A stretch of DNA of 37,910 nt from Bacillus sp. 7884-1 (GTDB lineage: Bacteria > Bacillota > Bacilli > Bacillales > Cytobacillaceae): NCBI RefSeq assembly GCF_002272245.1, contig NZ_NPDD01000224.1, positions 1 through 37,910 of the forward strand, in the 5' to 3' direction. This document shows, piece after piece, positions 1 through 6,132 of the stretch. The position numbers and the translations under genes were made by a program. How positions within the stretch are numbered: the stretch's first letter is position 1; every line of letters starts with the position of its first letter. The notes beneath the pieces are model-generated. The model was not told where the DNA came from. It searched no databases and was given only the letters and a program-made list of their open reading frames with translations.

Positions 1-58
1 ACCGATGCGATTTCACGTTTTTTATTTATAGAAACTAGTTATGTCCCAGCCTCATTTT

Positions 59-553
59 TTATACATGAGCAAAGGTTGAATTAATTTTCATCACAAAGGT
101 CATGATTGCCGTTGTATCTAAATTCGAGGTATCCCCGGTAACACCACTCACTTTTTTAACAATTTGCCTTTCAATAAAGTTCATTTTACTGACCAGGAAT
201 TCTCCCCCGAAAATACCGTTTGCGATTGAAACTTTCCTTAATTCCTCTGGAAAAGCGAGATCGAATTGCTCAATAGCTGTTTCGCCATCATGCCAACAGC
301 AGAGAAACAGGCCCAGCTTTTTGGTTAACAACTCATCATGATGCTTGCCGATAAAATGCTTAATTTTCCCTTGAATACTGCCGGCATGTATCGAGCCGCC
401 GATGATCACGAAGTCATACTCGCTTACATCAAATGTAATTCTATCCCTTTTTAAATCGACAGCTAAGACTTCTCCTTCCATCCAGTCACTCAGTAATTGG
501 ACAGCTTTTTCTGTTGTGCCATGAGATGAGCAATAAACAATCAATGTCTTCAT
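59..553 (-). CDS. Flavodoxin-domain protein (HemG-like)
   Basis: A 164-residue single-domain flavodoxin-like protein. The N-terminus shows the FMN phosphate-binding loop of flavodoxins (IVYCSSHGTTEKA, residues 5-17), and VIIGGSIHAG (about 49-58) is the second FMN loop as found in the protoporphyrinogen oxidase (HemG-like)/flavodoxin-domain family. It is cytosolic and should bind FMN and act as an electron carrier or small oxidoreductase; the physiological partner cannot be told. The ATG at 553 is preceded by a GGAGGG-type ribosome site. It appears monocistronic: the next minus-strand gene upstream is over 300 bases away. The C-terminus lacks the extra segment of long-chain flavodoxins. Confidence 0.8.
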   Translation of the reverse strand: MKTLIVYCSSHGTTEKAVQLLSDWMEGEVLAVDLKRDRITFDVSEYDFVIIGGSIHAGSIQGKIKHFIGKHHDELLTKKLGLFLCCWHDGETAIEQFDLAFPEELRKVSIANGIFGGEFLVSKMNFIERQIVKKVSGVTGDTSNLDTTAIMTFVMKINSTFAHV

Positions 554-862
554 AAATCATCCTACCCTCCATGGGAAAATTTTCACCTACAAATGAACCA
601 TAAAGGTTCGACCTTTTGATGTCTTACCTTAATTATAATGCAGTAAATATAAATAATCGGAATAAATATTGGCAATATTTCTACAATTCAATCCCCAATC
701 ATCTTGTCAGGTCCCATTGTTAGCAGAGCAGAACCAACACAAATCACGATTTGGATTGTGACGAGCAAAAGGTACCGAATTCATGCAAAAGTGTTTCGTA
801 TCACTTCAAATAAGGATACCGAATTATTTGAATACCATGGGTGTACACCCTGTATGGGAGCA
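554..862. other. Intergenic stretch without a convincing gene
   Basis: About 310 bases between the flavodoxin gene and the YfjL-like gene. It carries the probable flavodoxin promoter (a minus-strand TATAAT at 632-637) and a small inverted repeat GAACC-ATAAA-GGTTC at 595-609 downstream of it. An 82-codon plus-strand frame (704-952) runs into the end of the neighbouring gene in antisense and has no family-like features. Nothing else was recognised. Confidence 0.5.
595..609. promoter_or_regulatory. Inverted repeat in the flavodoxin 5' region
   Basis: GAACC and GGTTC flank a 5-base spacer, about 40-55 bases upstream of the flavodoxin start and downstream of a TATAAT-like -10 element. It could be an operator or a small mRNA hairpin. 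The left part (TGAACCATA at 594-602) is identical to part of the TetR palindrome at 3615, but the half-site spacing differs, so a shared regulator is only a weak possibility. Confidence 0.3.
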
Positions 863-1522
863 CTATTTTTCAATAATATCCCCTTCTTCTGTAATAAAAA
901 AGACCTTAGCCTGTTCATCCATTTCATTTTCATAGTATCGTACCTCAAATAGTACAGGGAACCGAGCCTCTTGTAAAAATTGACTAAGTTTCTTCATTTT
1001 CTGTAATTCGTTATTGTGGTTTATTTTTGACCAATTTATCTTTATATCAATAGGAATAGAGGTAGTGAGGATCGAAACGTTTATTTCTTCATAGGTAGGA
1101 ATATTCGGACCAAGGATTTCCCCTTTGTCCTTGATTTGCTGTGCTTTAAACATTCCTTCGTCCAAATCCGGAAAAAGTTCTTTGATTTGAGTTTTGAGGT
1201 TTGTTGCTAGCTCACTATCCCACAATACTTTCGGATAATTATCGGAGTAACCACGCGGGGAATCCGCATCTTGTTCAATGATAAATAAGAGGTTCGAATG
1301 ATCCTTAAGATAGGCATATCCTTGGTAGGTTTCGCTTAAAAAATTGTAATTCATTTTCGTAAGGACAAATTCATTCTGATATTTTTCCGTTATATAGTTC
1401 TGCATATTTCCTTCTTGCTGTTCTTTTCCCCAAGGAGTCCCGTAAAATACTGTATAAGCATAAAAACTAAAAGTTAGAATGAGTCCTGCAAATACCATTA
1501 GGATGATCTTCGTTGCCTTCAT
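863..1522 (-). CDS. YfjL-like membrane-anchored protein
   Basis: A protein of about 219 residues with one N-terminal hydrophobic segment (about residues 4-24) followed by an extracytoplasmic domain. The motif GTPWGK just after the membrane segment and the LFPDLDE...F.A.QI pattern in the middle resemble the Bacillus YfjL-like family, whose function is unknown. The start is placed at the ATG at 1522 because GAGGTGAGG lies just upstream; a GTG three codons earlier is in frame but too close to that ribosome site. There is no operon partner: csoR lies upstream on the same strand and ends with its own hairpin. Confidence 0.65.
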   Translation of the reverse strand: MKATKIILMVFAGLILTFSFYAYTVFYGTPWGKEQQEGNMQNYITEKYQNEFVLTKMNYNFLSETYQGYAYLKDHSNLLFIIEQDADSPRGYSDNYPKVLWDSELATNLKTQIKELFPDLDEGMFKAQQIKDKGEILGPNIPTYEEINVSILTTSIPIDIKINWSKINHNNELQKMKKLSQFLQEARFPVLFEVRYYENEMDEQAKVFFITEEGDIIEK

Positions 1523-1611
1523 ATTCCTCACCTCTCAATTATCAGAATATTATAACTATAATATTCTGCACCTTTTTTTCTTATTCCTTCTAGCAAAAAC
1601 AATAAATAGAA

Positions 1612-1638
1612 TAAAAAAAAGACGTACACTAAGTACGA
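1612..1638 (-). terminator. Terminator of csoR
   Basis: Downstream of the csoR stop, on the minus strand, CGTAC-TTAGT-GTACG forms a short stem followed by a run of seven or more T. It is consistent with Rho-independent termination. Confidence 0.65.
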
Positions 1639-1653
1639 CCTCGAGGAAGACTA

Positions 1654-2001
1654 TTATTTCTTCATTAATTTGTGTATCGTAACCAGGACCTCATCTAATA
1701 CCTCATGGTCCCCTTCTTGAATTCTTTCAAGCACACATGATTTGAGATGGCCTTCTAACAGTAGTTTGGCAACGCTATTAAGTGCCGATTGTGTGGCCGA
1801 AATTTGCGTAATCACATCATCACAATAAGTATCCTTTTCAATTAATCCTTTAATTCCACGAATTTGCCCTTCAATTCGATTAAGTCTCGTCACAAGATTA
1901 CTCTTCACCTTATCGGAATGATGGCTTTTTCGGTGGCTGCCCTCAATAATGCAGCAGGATTCATTATTCATTTCGTCATCATTTTCATGTTCAAAAGACA
2001 T
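1654..2001 (-). CDS. csoR: CsoR-family copper-sensing repressor
   Basis: A 115-residue all-helical repressor of the CsoR/RcnR family. The diagnostic Cu(I) ligand set is present: Cys in TYCDDV, and His and Cys four residues apart in GHLKSC. This is the x-Cys-His-Cys fingerprint of copper sensors rather than the persulfide sensor CstR (no His) or the nickel/cobalt sensor RcnR. The N-terminal arm is longer than in Bacillus subtilis CsoR and contains a Cys pair and several His. The protein binds DNA until Cu(I) loads. No copZA lies adjacent; the only copper-related genes nearby are copD and the multicopper oxidase 4-8 kb away. Start ATG follows GAGGTGATGGA. Confidence 0.88.
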   Translation of the reverse strand: MSFEHENDDEMNNESCCIIEGSHRKSHHSDKVKSNLVTRLNRIEGQIRGIKGLIEKDTYCDDVITQISATQSALNSVAKLLLEGHLKSCVLERIQEGDHEVLDEVLVTIHKLMKK

Positions 2002-2022
2002 TCCATCACCTCATTTTTTGTC

Positions 2023-2042
2023 ATTATATCATACCCCCCTAT
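2023..2042 (-). promoter_or_regulatory. csoR promoter with G6-tract operator
   Basis: On the minus strand a perfect TATAAT (2023-2028) lies 21 bases upstream of the csoR start. Immediately upstream, at 2031-2042, a tract of six G is flanked by inverted ATA/TAT (ATA-G6-TAT). CsoR/RcnR-family operators are G/C tracts flanked by AT-rich inverted repeats, so this is a likely autoregulatory operator. A second inverted repeat CTATCG-TAAAG-CGATAG (2039-2055) partly overlaps it. Confidence 0.6.
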
Positions 2043-2078
2043 CGTAAAGCGATAGCACAATCTAATTCCTAAAAAAGA

Positions 2079-2104
2079 AAAACTGACACTAAATGTCAGT
2101 TTTA
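2079..2104 (-). terminator. Terminator of relP
   Basis: AAAACTGACA and TGTCAGTTTT form a perfect 10-bp stem with a 5-base loop. On the minus strand it is followed by a T-rich tract (TTCTTTTTT), about 45 bases after the relP stop. Confidence 0.75.
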
Positions 2105-2146
2105 TTTTGACCATAAAGTATTACCCAGTTTTTTTAACAGATTCTG

Positions 2147-2893
2147 TTATTTAATCCCGAGTTTTTCTTCCATAAATGTCTCTAATAATTTCAATTTGTT
2201 GTTTCCAATGCCAATTGGCAGACGCATATCCTCAGCTTCGTCAGCAAGTTTCATTTTCTTGATTTCCTCATGAAGAATTTCCATTTTATTGTCCAACATT
2301 GTAGCCATTTCGGCTGTTGTTTTTAATTCATCAAGCATTTTTTGAGGAACTGCTTTGTTATATTTATAATAAATTTTATGTTCTAAGCTTGCCCAAAAGT
2401 CCATGGCAATGGTACGAATTTGAATCTCAACAAAGGTTAATTCCTCACGATCGGACATGAATATCGGAATTTCCACAATCATATGCAAGCTTTGATAACC
2501 ATTTGGCTTTGGATTTTTTATATAGTCCTTATATCCTAGAATTTGAATGTCTTTTTGATTGGCAATCATGCAGCTTATTTCATAAATATCAGAAATAAAC
2601 GAACAGGTTATTCTTATACCTGCTATATCTTTAATATTTTCCTTCATAGCATCTAGGTTGAAATCCAACCCTTTTCGCTGAACTTTTCTAAAGATACTTT
2701 CAGGTGATTTTAATCGTGTTTTAACATGTTCTATTGGATTATAATCATGAATATAATTAAATTCATCTTTAAGTATATTAATTTTTGTGGTCATTTCATC
2801 TAAAGCAAATTTATATGCCATCATAAAACGAGTCAATTCAATTTTGATTGCTTTTAAATCCTTCATATCAAGGGTCTTTTCCATTCCTATCAC
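2147..2893 (-). CDS. relP: Small alarmone synthetase (RelP/YwaC type)
   Basis: A 248-residue synthetase-only member of the RelA/SpoT family, which makes (p)ppGpp or related alarmones from ATP and GDP/GTP. The synthetase signatures are clear: NPIEHVKTRLKS, DIAGIRITCSFI, PKPNGYQSLH and EIQIRTIAMDFWASLEHK. There is no hydrolase HD domain and no TGS or ACT domain. Motif wording is closer to YwaC (SAS2/RelP) than to YjbM (RelQ). The C-terminus is about 35 residues longer than YwaC. The GTG start at 2893 has AAAGGATG upstream at good spacing; an ATG three codons in is less well placed. It sits 20 bases behind the tetR gene, so the two are probably co-transcribed and the alarmone enzyme would be under TetR control. 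Confidence 0.85.
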   Translation of the reverse strand: MIGMEKTLDMKDLKAIKIELTRFMMAYKFALDEMTTKINILKDEFNYIHDYNPIEHVKTRLKSPESIFRKVQRKGLDFNLDAMKENIKDIAGIRITCSFISDIYEISCMIANQKDIQILGYKDYIKNPKPNGYQSLHMIVEIPIFMSDREELTFVEIQIRTIAMDFWASLEHKIYYKYNKAVPQKMLDELKTTAEMATMLDNKMEILHEEIKKMKLADEAEDMRLPIGIGNNKLKLLETFMEEKLGIK

Positions 2894-2913
2894 TTACATC
2901 CTTTCGGAAATCG

Positions 2914-3573
2914 TCACTCTTCTTTTGTTACAGTTTCATTTGTGTGTAATTGTTTCATGACTTCTGGTGGAAAAATTAAACGGCATATCACCTTAGCTAC
3001 TTCACGATAATCTGTCTGATTCCCACATTGTTTCATTTTCTCATGGGCATGCTCGGCCAAAATCATCACCGACCAAGTAACGGTATTTAAATCTAAATCT
3101 TTCCAAGTTAACTCATTATCGTATGCCCTTTTTAATCCTGAAAGAATCCTGGTAAAAATCTTTCGTTTTGCGGCTTGTAATACCTCAGCAAATTCTTTAT
3201 CTTTAGCTAGTAATTCAGGAACAAGTCGCTGCATGCCCGTCTTTTTAAGACGCTCATCATGCAGTTCTAATAGTGAAGCTAACATACTTTCTGGATTTGA
3301 AACACCCCATTTTGGTTCAGGCGGCATTAACATCTCAATTTGATTCTCTAACAAAGACATTAATAGCTGTCGTTTATCCGAAAAGTACCGATAAAAGGTC
3401 CCGGTTGCAACCCCTGCATGTGCGGCGATTTCCTTTGCTGTTGTATGCTCAAATCCTTTTGAAATAAATAATTCATGACCACTTTTTAATAACAAATCCC
3501 TTTTTATTTGGGCACGTTCCTGCTTTGGAATTTTGGGAAACTCACCAACCAGCTGGTCTTCTCGGTCTGACAT
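2914..3573 (-). CDS. TetR/AcrR-family regulator
   Basis: A 219-residue TetR-type repressor. The N-terminal helix-turn-helix is intact (FEHTTAKEIAAHAGVATGTFYRYFSDKRQLL, about residues 42-72), followed by a helical ligand domain. The start is set at the ATG at 3573, which has TGAGGTGA upstream; the frame stays open 10 codons further but without a better ribosome site. Two TGAAC-centred palindromes lie 42-106 bases upstream, so it probably represses itself and the downstream relP. The inducer is unknown. Confidence 0.82.
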   Translation of the reverse strand: MSDREDQLVGEFPKIPKQERAQIKRDLLLKSGHELFISKGFEHTTAKEIAAHAGVATGTFYRYFSDKRQLLMSLLENQIEMLMPPEPKWGVSNPESMLASLLELHDERLKKTGMQRLVPELLAKDKEFAEVLQAAKRKIFTRILSGLKRAYDNELTWKDLDLNTVTWSVMILAEHAHEKMKQCGNQTDYREVAKVICRLIFPPEVMKQLHTNETVTKEE

Positions 3574-3614
3574 TTTTCTCACCTCATACCTAGTATACCA
3601 CAAAAAATAAATAT

Positions 3615-3628
3615 TGAACCATAGTTCA
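3615..3628. promoter_or_regulatory. TetR operator copy 1
   Basis: TGAACCATAGTTCA, a 14-bp near-perfect palindrome (one mismatch) just upstream of tetR. It shares TTGAAC-YATAGTTCATGTT with the second copy 51 bases away, about five helical turns. Confidence 0.65.
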
Positions 3629-3636
3629 TGTTTCCA

Positions 3637-3679
3637 TTGACAGACTCACTTTAACATGTAATACTTGAACTATAGTTCA
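3637..3679 (+). promoter_or_regulatory. TetR operator copy 2 with rightward -35
   Basis: TGAACTATAGTTCA at 3666-3679 is a perfect 14-bp palindrome. On the plus strand a perfect TTGACA (3637-3642) precedes it, with a poor -10 (TAATAC) ending at its edge. The arrangement suggests a TetR-controlled divergent control region serving tetR-relP leftward and possibly the small gene at 3835 rightward. The -10 match is weak, so the rightward promoter is tentative. Confidence 0.5.
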
Positions 3680-3834
3680 TGTTATTTCAATCTATGTTCA
3701 CACCCCTTTGCAGTCGATTGTAAATAACATGAACAAATTATATATTTTTTGATTTTCTGAGACTTTTTACTCGCTTTTTTTGTTTTTATTCATATATAAT
3801 ATTTTATAATTAACTTTGGAAGGTGTTGATTAAT

Positions 3835-3996
3835 ATGGCAAATCAATCTGATAAAAAGGATATCTCAATCAACTCAAGTGTTTCACTAAAGGGAATTGTA
3901 AAAGCCATTTTCAACGATACCGTGCACGTACAAATTGGCGGCAAGATTATTACACTGCCAAAAGCTGATTTCATGTTAGATAAATCTATGAATTAA
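3835..3996 (+). CDS. Small conserved-looking protein (53 aa)
   Basis: A 53-residue ORF too short for routine calling but well supported. GGAAGGTG lies 10 bases before the ATG, and a strong terminator follows the stop at about 30 bases. The product has a polar N-terminus (residues 1-15), then a compact beta-like segment with alternating hydrophobics (SLKGIVKAIFNDTVHVQIGG, about 17-36), ending in KIITLPKADF. No signal peptide or membrane segment is seen. The family and function are not recognised. It is transcribed away from tetR and may share its control region. Confidence 0.7.
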   Translation: MANQSDKKDISINSSVSLKGIVKAIFNDTVHVQIGGKIITLPKADFMLDKSMN

Positions 3997-4025
3997 AAGA
4001 ATTTTATTCGCAACCCATAACAAGT

Positions 4026-4057
4026 AAGCCCATTGCTGCAAATGCAATGGGCTTTCT
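4026..4057 (+). terminator. Terminator of the 53-aa gene
   Basis: AAGCCCATTGC and GCAATGGGCTT form a perfect 11-bp stem with a 7-base loop, followed by TCTTAT. Confidence 0.8.
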
Positions 4058-4278
4058 TATGTGGAGATAAAGACATTACAAGCTCTTATTGGGAGGATAT
4101 GGCTCCTATTTTAAGAACGTAAGAGTTATATTCACGAGTATCCATGTCACGAAAGCTGACAGCCAGATATGCTGTTTTTTCGACTTTGTATGGAAATATT
4201 TGCAGTGCTATCATTGTAATTGTGTTACCAATAAAGCCGTTAATACGGTAAAAACCGGAGGGATTCATTATCCATTAT

Positions 4279-4455
4279 TTGAAACTAAAGTATACAAATG
4301 AAATGGAAAAAGCGATGTTGAGTGCACACGGAGTATGTTATGAAGAGTATAAACGAAAATTAAATGTGAGAATGGAAGTTGAAAAGCGGCGTGAGCTGGA
4401 TTATTTAATCAGCAAACGGCTTAGCGCCGATTTTGACGGAAGAATACACGGTTGA
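4279..4455 (+). CDS. Possible small basic protein (start uncertain)
   Basis: An open frame of 50-66 codons ends at 4455 just before a strong hairpin. The product is highly charged and helical-looking (KAMLSAHGVCYEEYKRKLNV, then MEVEKRRELDYLISKRL). The start is unclear. A strong GGAGGG at 4257-4262 is followed in frame only by ATT/ATC codons and then TTG at 4279 (16 bases away). The first ATG, at 4303, has no ribosome site. It may be a real small gene with an unusual start or a remnant. Function unknown. Confidence 0.35.
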   Translation: MKLKYTNEMEKAMLSAHGVCYEEYKRKLNVRMEVEKRRELDYLISKRLSADFDGRIHG

Positions 4456-4463
4456 TATATAAG

Positions 4464-4488
4464 AGGAGCTTCCATAACGGAAGCTCCT
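4464..4488. terminator. Bidirectional terminator near tgl
   Basis: AGGAGCTTCC and GGAAGCTCCT form a perfect 10-bp stem with a 5-base loop. It lies 7 bases beyond the tgl stop on the minus strand and 9 bases beyond the small plus-strand frame, with T-rich flanks on both sides. Confidence 0.7.
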
Positions 4489-4494
4489 TATTCT

Positions 4495-5232
4495 TTAACG
4501 TAATAGGTTAATCGTTCTATAATTTGGTCTTGTGATCATGCGCATAAGATAAGCAGATTGAGTAGGATTCTCTTTTCTCTTTCCATTTAAGAAGTTAATA
4601 ATGGTCTTAGAATCTCTTATTCCAATTCCATGCCCAAAGAATTTATCATGACCAAAAAAGATTACATTTTCAGCCCTCCACCACGGCTGTTTTGGGTCAA
4701 AATCTGGATTTTTGAAATGTAAGACATCACCAATGAGGAAATCCTCCCCATCTTTTTGATATACAGGAAGATCCTCATCAAATTGCCAATCCATTAAATA
4801 TAGATTATTAAAATACGTATTAAATGCCCTTGGTCCAATGGTATACAGGGCAGCGATGTACAAAACAATCGCGATTGCTGTAGCGCATTCAAAAGCATAT
4901 AACTTCCCATTTTTCACTATATCCTCAATTCCTTCAGAGGGATTGAACCCCTCACGTAAAAGAAACCCTCCGTTCGGCAATCGATACCAGTATTTTCTGT
5001 TAGGAAAAGAATAAGCGAAGGTAGTAAACTTCGCACCACTTTTATCTAAGGCCGTTGCAGCCTTAATTGTATTTCCTCGGAATAATAATTCAAATTTCAA
5101 TTGTTGTAGAGACGAGTAATAATAAACCACATGATAACTCACCATTTGCTTCAAAATTGCCCTTTGCTCATTATTCGTAATTTCTTTTTGGAGATCCTCA
5201 AGCCCAACAATCACACCATTTATACTAATCAT
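4495..5232 (-). CDS. tgl: Spore-coat protein-glutamine gamma-glutamyltransferase
   Basis: A 245-residue protein, exactly the length of Bacillus subtilis Tgl. It cross-links glutamine and lysine side chains in coat proteins during late sporulation. The catalytic Cys is at residue 116 in YAFECATA with the adjacent Glu115, and the conserved WWRAENVIFFG and FFGHGIGI segments (about residues 184-203) carry the other active-site residues. The start ATG has AAAGGAGGT upstream at ideal spacing. Gene family knowledge places expression in the mother cell; no sigma-K promoter could be assigned with confidence. Its presence shows that the host sporulates. Confidence 0.93.
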   Translation of the reverse strand: MISINGVIVGLEDLQKEITNNEQRAILKQMVSYHVVYYYSSLQQLKFELLFRGNTIKAATALDKSGAKFTTFAYSFPNRKYWYRLPNGGFLLREGFNPSEGIEDIVKNGKLYAFECATAIAIVLYIAALYTIGPRAFNTYFNNLYLMDWQFDEDLPVYQKDGEDFLIGDVLHFKNPDFDPKQPWWRAENVIFFGHDKFFGHGIGIRDSKTIINFLNGKRKENPTQSAYLMRMITRPNYRTINLLR

Positions 5233-5292
5233 TTGATACCTCCTTTCTACACCATATGAGCCTTTTCCTAGTTACATGCAGAAGGCAGCAAG

Positions 5293-5330
5293 AAAAGAGC
5301 CAGATTCCTATGGTATAGGAACTGGCCCCC
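5293..5330 (-). terminator. Terminator of the copD-oxidase unit
   Basis: GCCAGATTCCTAT (5299-5311) and ATAGGAACTGGC (5315-5326) pair with a single-base bulge. On the minus strand the stem is followed by CTCTTTTCTT, just after the end of the oxidase C-terminal frame. Confidence 0.7.
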
Positions 5331-5340
5331 AAATTCTTTG

Positions 5341-6132
5341 TTATCTGTTACGGATAGTAACCGGTACGTTCGATAGTTTTCCACCAGAAGTGGATACTAT
5401 ATTGATGGTATCACCTGGTTTATAAGAAGTTACTCCCCTGCTAGTGATACTCCATTTTCCATCAGATAAGACTATTGCGCTATACGGTTGATTTCCTACT
5501 AATACCGTGACATTCACTCCCGGTCCAAATACATCACTTGTTCCGACAACCTTTAGCGTACTTGTACTTGTTGCAAAGGAAACTTCCGAAGTCATTAGTT
5601 TATCTGGCTCTGGTGTAATCGTAACAATAGATTCATTGGTTGACGATTTACCATCATTGCCGGTAACCGTTAATTTAAAGCTGACTGGAATAAACTTTTT
5701 AGGGAACGTGAACGTTGGTTTTGCAGGATTAACCAAATTAAGTTGAACTTCTGGACCGCTAACCTGATCCCATTTGTATGTCGCTGCATTAATGGAAGCA
5801 CTTCCGTCCAAGGTCACCAATGAGCCCTGTTTAACAGTTTGAGCTTTCCCCGGATTTGCGATTGCCGGTTCAGTTGTAATTTCCACTGGCACTGTTGTGG
5901 TGCCCTCTTCATCAGATTTTATGGTAATCGTTGGTGGTACAAATTTCGGGTTACTAATTGCCAATGTTCCGGAATCTGGAATCGTTCTATCTAAATTTCC
6001 TGAATTATCAATCATTTTGTTCGATCCATGTACCGTTAATGTTGGGTTATTTCCTTTATCACTAGATGAAGCAGTTATAAATAGAGTTTTAGAATTTGTA
6101 TCATATTTAGCAGTAGCGGATATGTAATCCAC
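5341..6132 (-). CDS. C-terminal part of the multicopper oxidase, out of frame
   Basis: A 263-codon frame that is not an independent gene: it has no ribosome site, and its first in-frame start lies inside the preceding frame. It encodes secreted beta-sandwich modules: an N-terminal segment (ISATAKYDTNSKTLFITASS) typical of cupredoxin/Ig-like repeats fused to large oxidases, a PKD-like domain at about residues 92-172 (GSLVTLDGSAS ... KWDQVSGP ... SFKLTVTGNDGKSS), and a final Ig-like module. One-base removal near 6125 joins it to the upstream frame. A lesion, a sequencing error or recoding could explain the break. Confidence 0.7.
   Translation of the reverse strand: MDYISATAKYDTNSKTLFITASSSDKGNNPTLTVHGSNKMIDNSGNLDRTIPDSGTLAISNPKFVPPTITIKSDEEGTTTVPVEITTEPAIANPGKAQTVKQGSLVTLDGSASINAATYKWDQVSGPEVQLNLVNPAKPTFTFPKKFIPVSFKLTVTGNDGKSSTNESIVTITPEPDKLMTSEVSFATSTSTLKVVGTSDVFGPGVNVTVLVGNQPYSAIVLSDGKWSITSRGVTSYKPGDTINIVSTSGGKLSNVPVTIRNR

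Noticed and set aside
704..952. 82-codon plus-strand frame overlapping the YfjL-like gene
   Set aside because: It has no ribosome site and no family-like pattern, and its 3' part is antisense to a better-supported gene.
4086..4301. Two opposing frames of 60 and 70 codons over the same bases
   Set aside because: Neither has a ribosome site or recognisable composition; they are mirror frames in an intergenic region.
5250..5300. Sigma-K promoter for tgl
   Set aside because: A CATA-containing stretch lies upstream, but neither the -35 AC spacing nor the full -10 pattern fits well enough.
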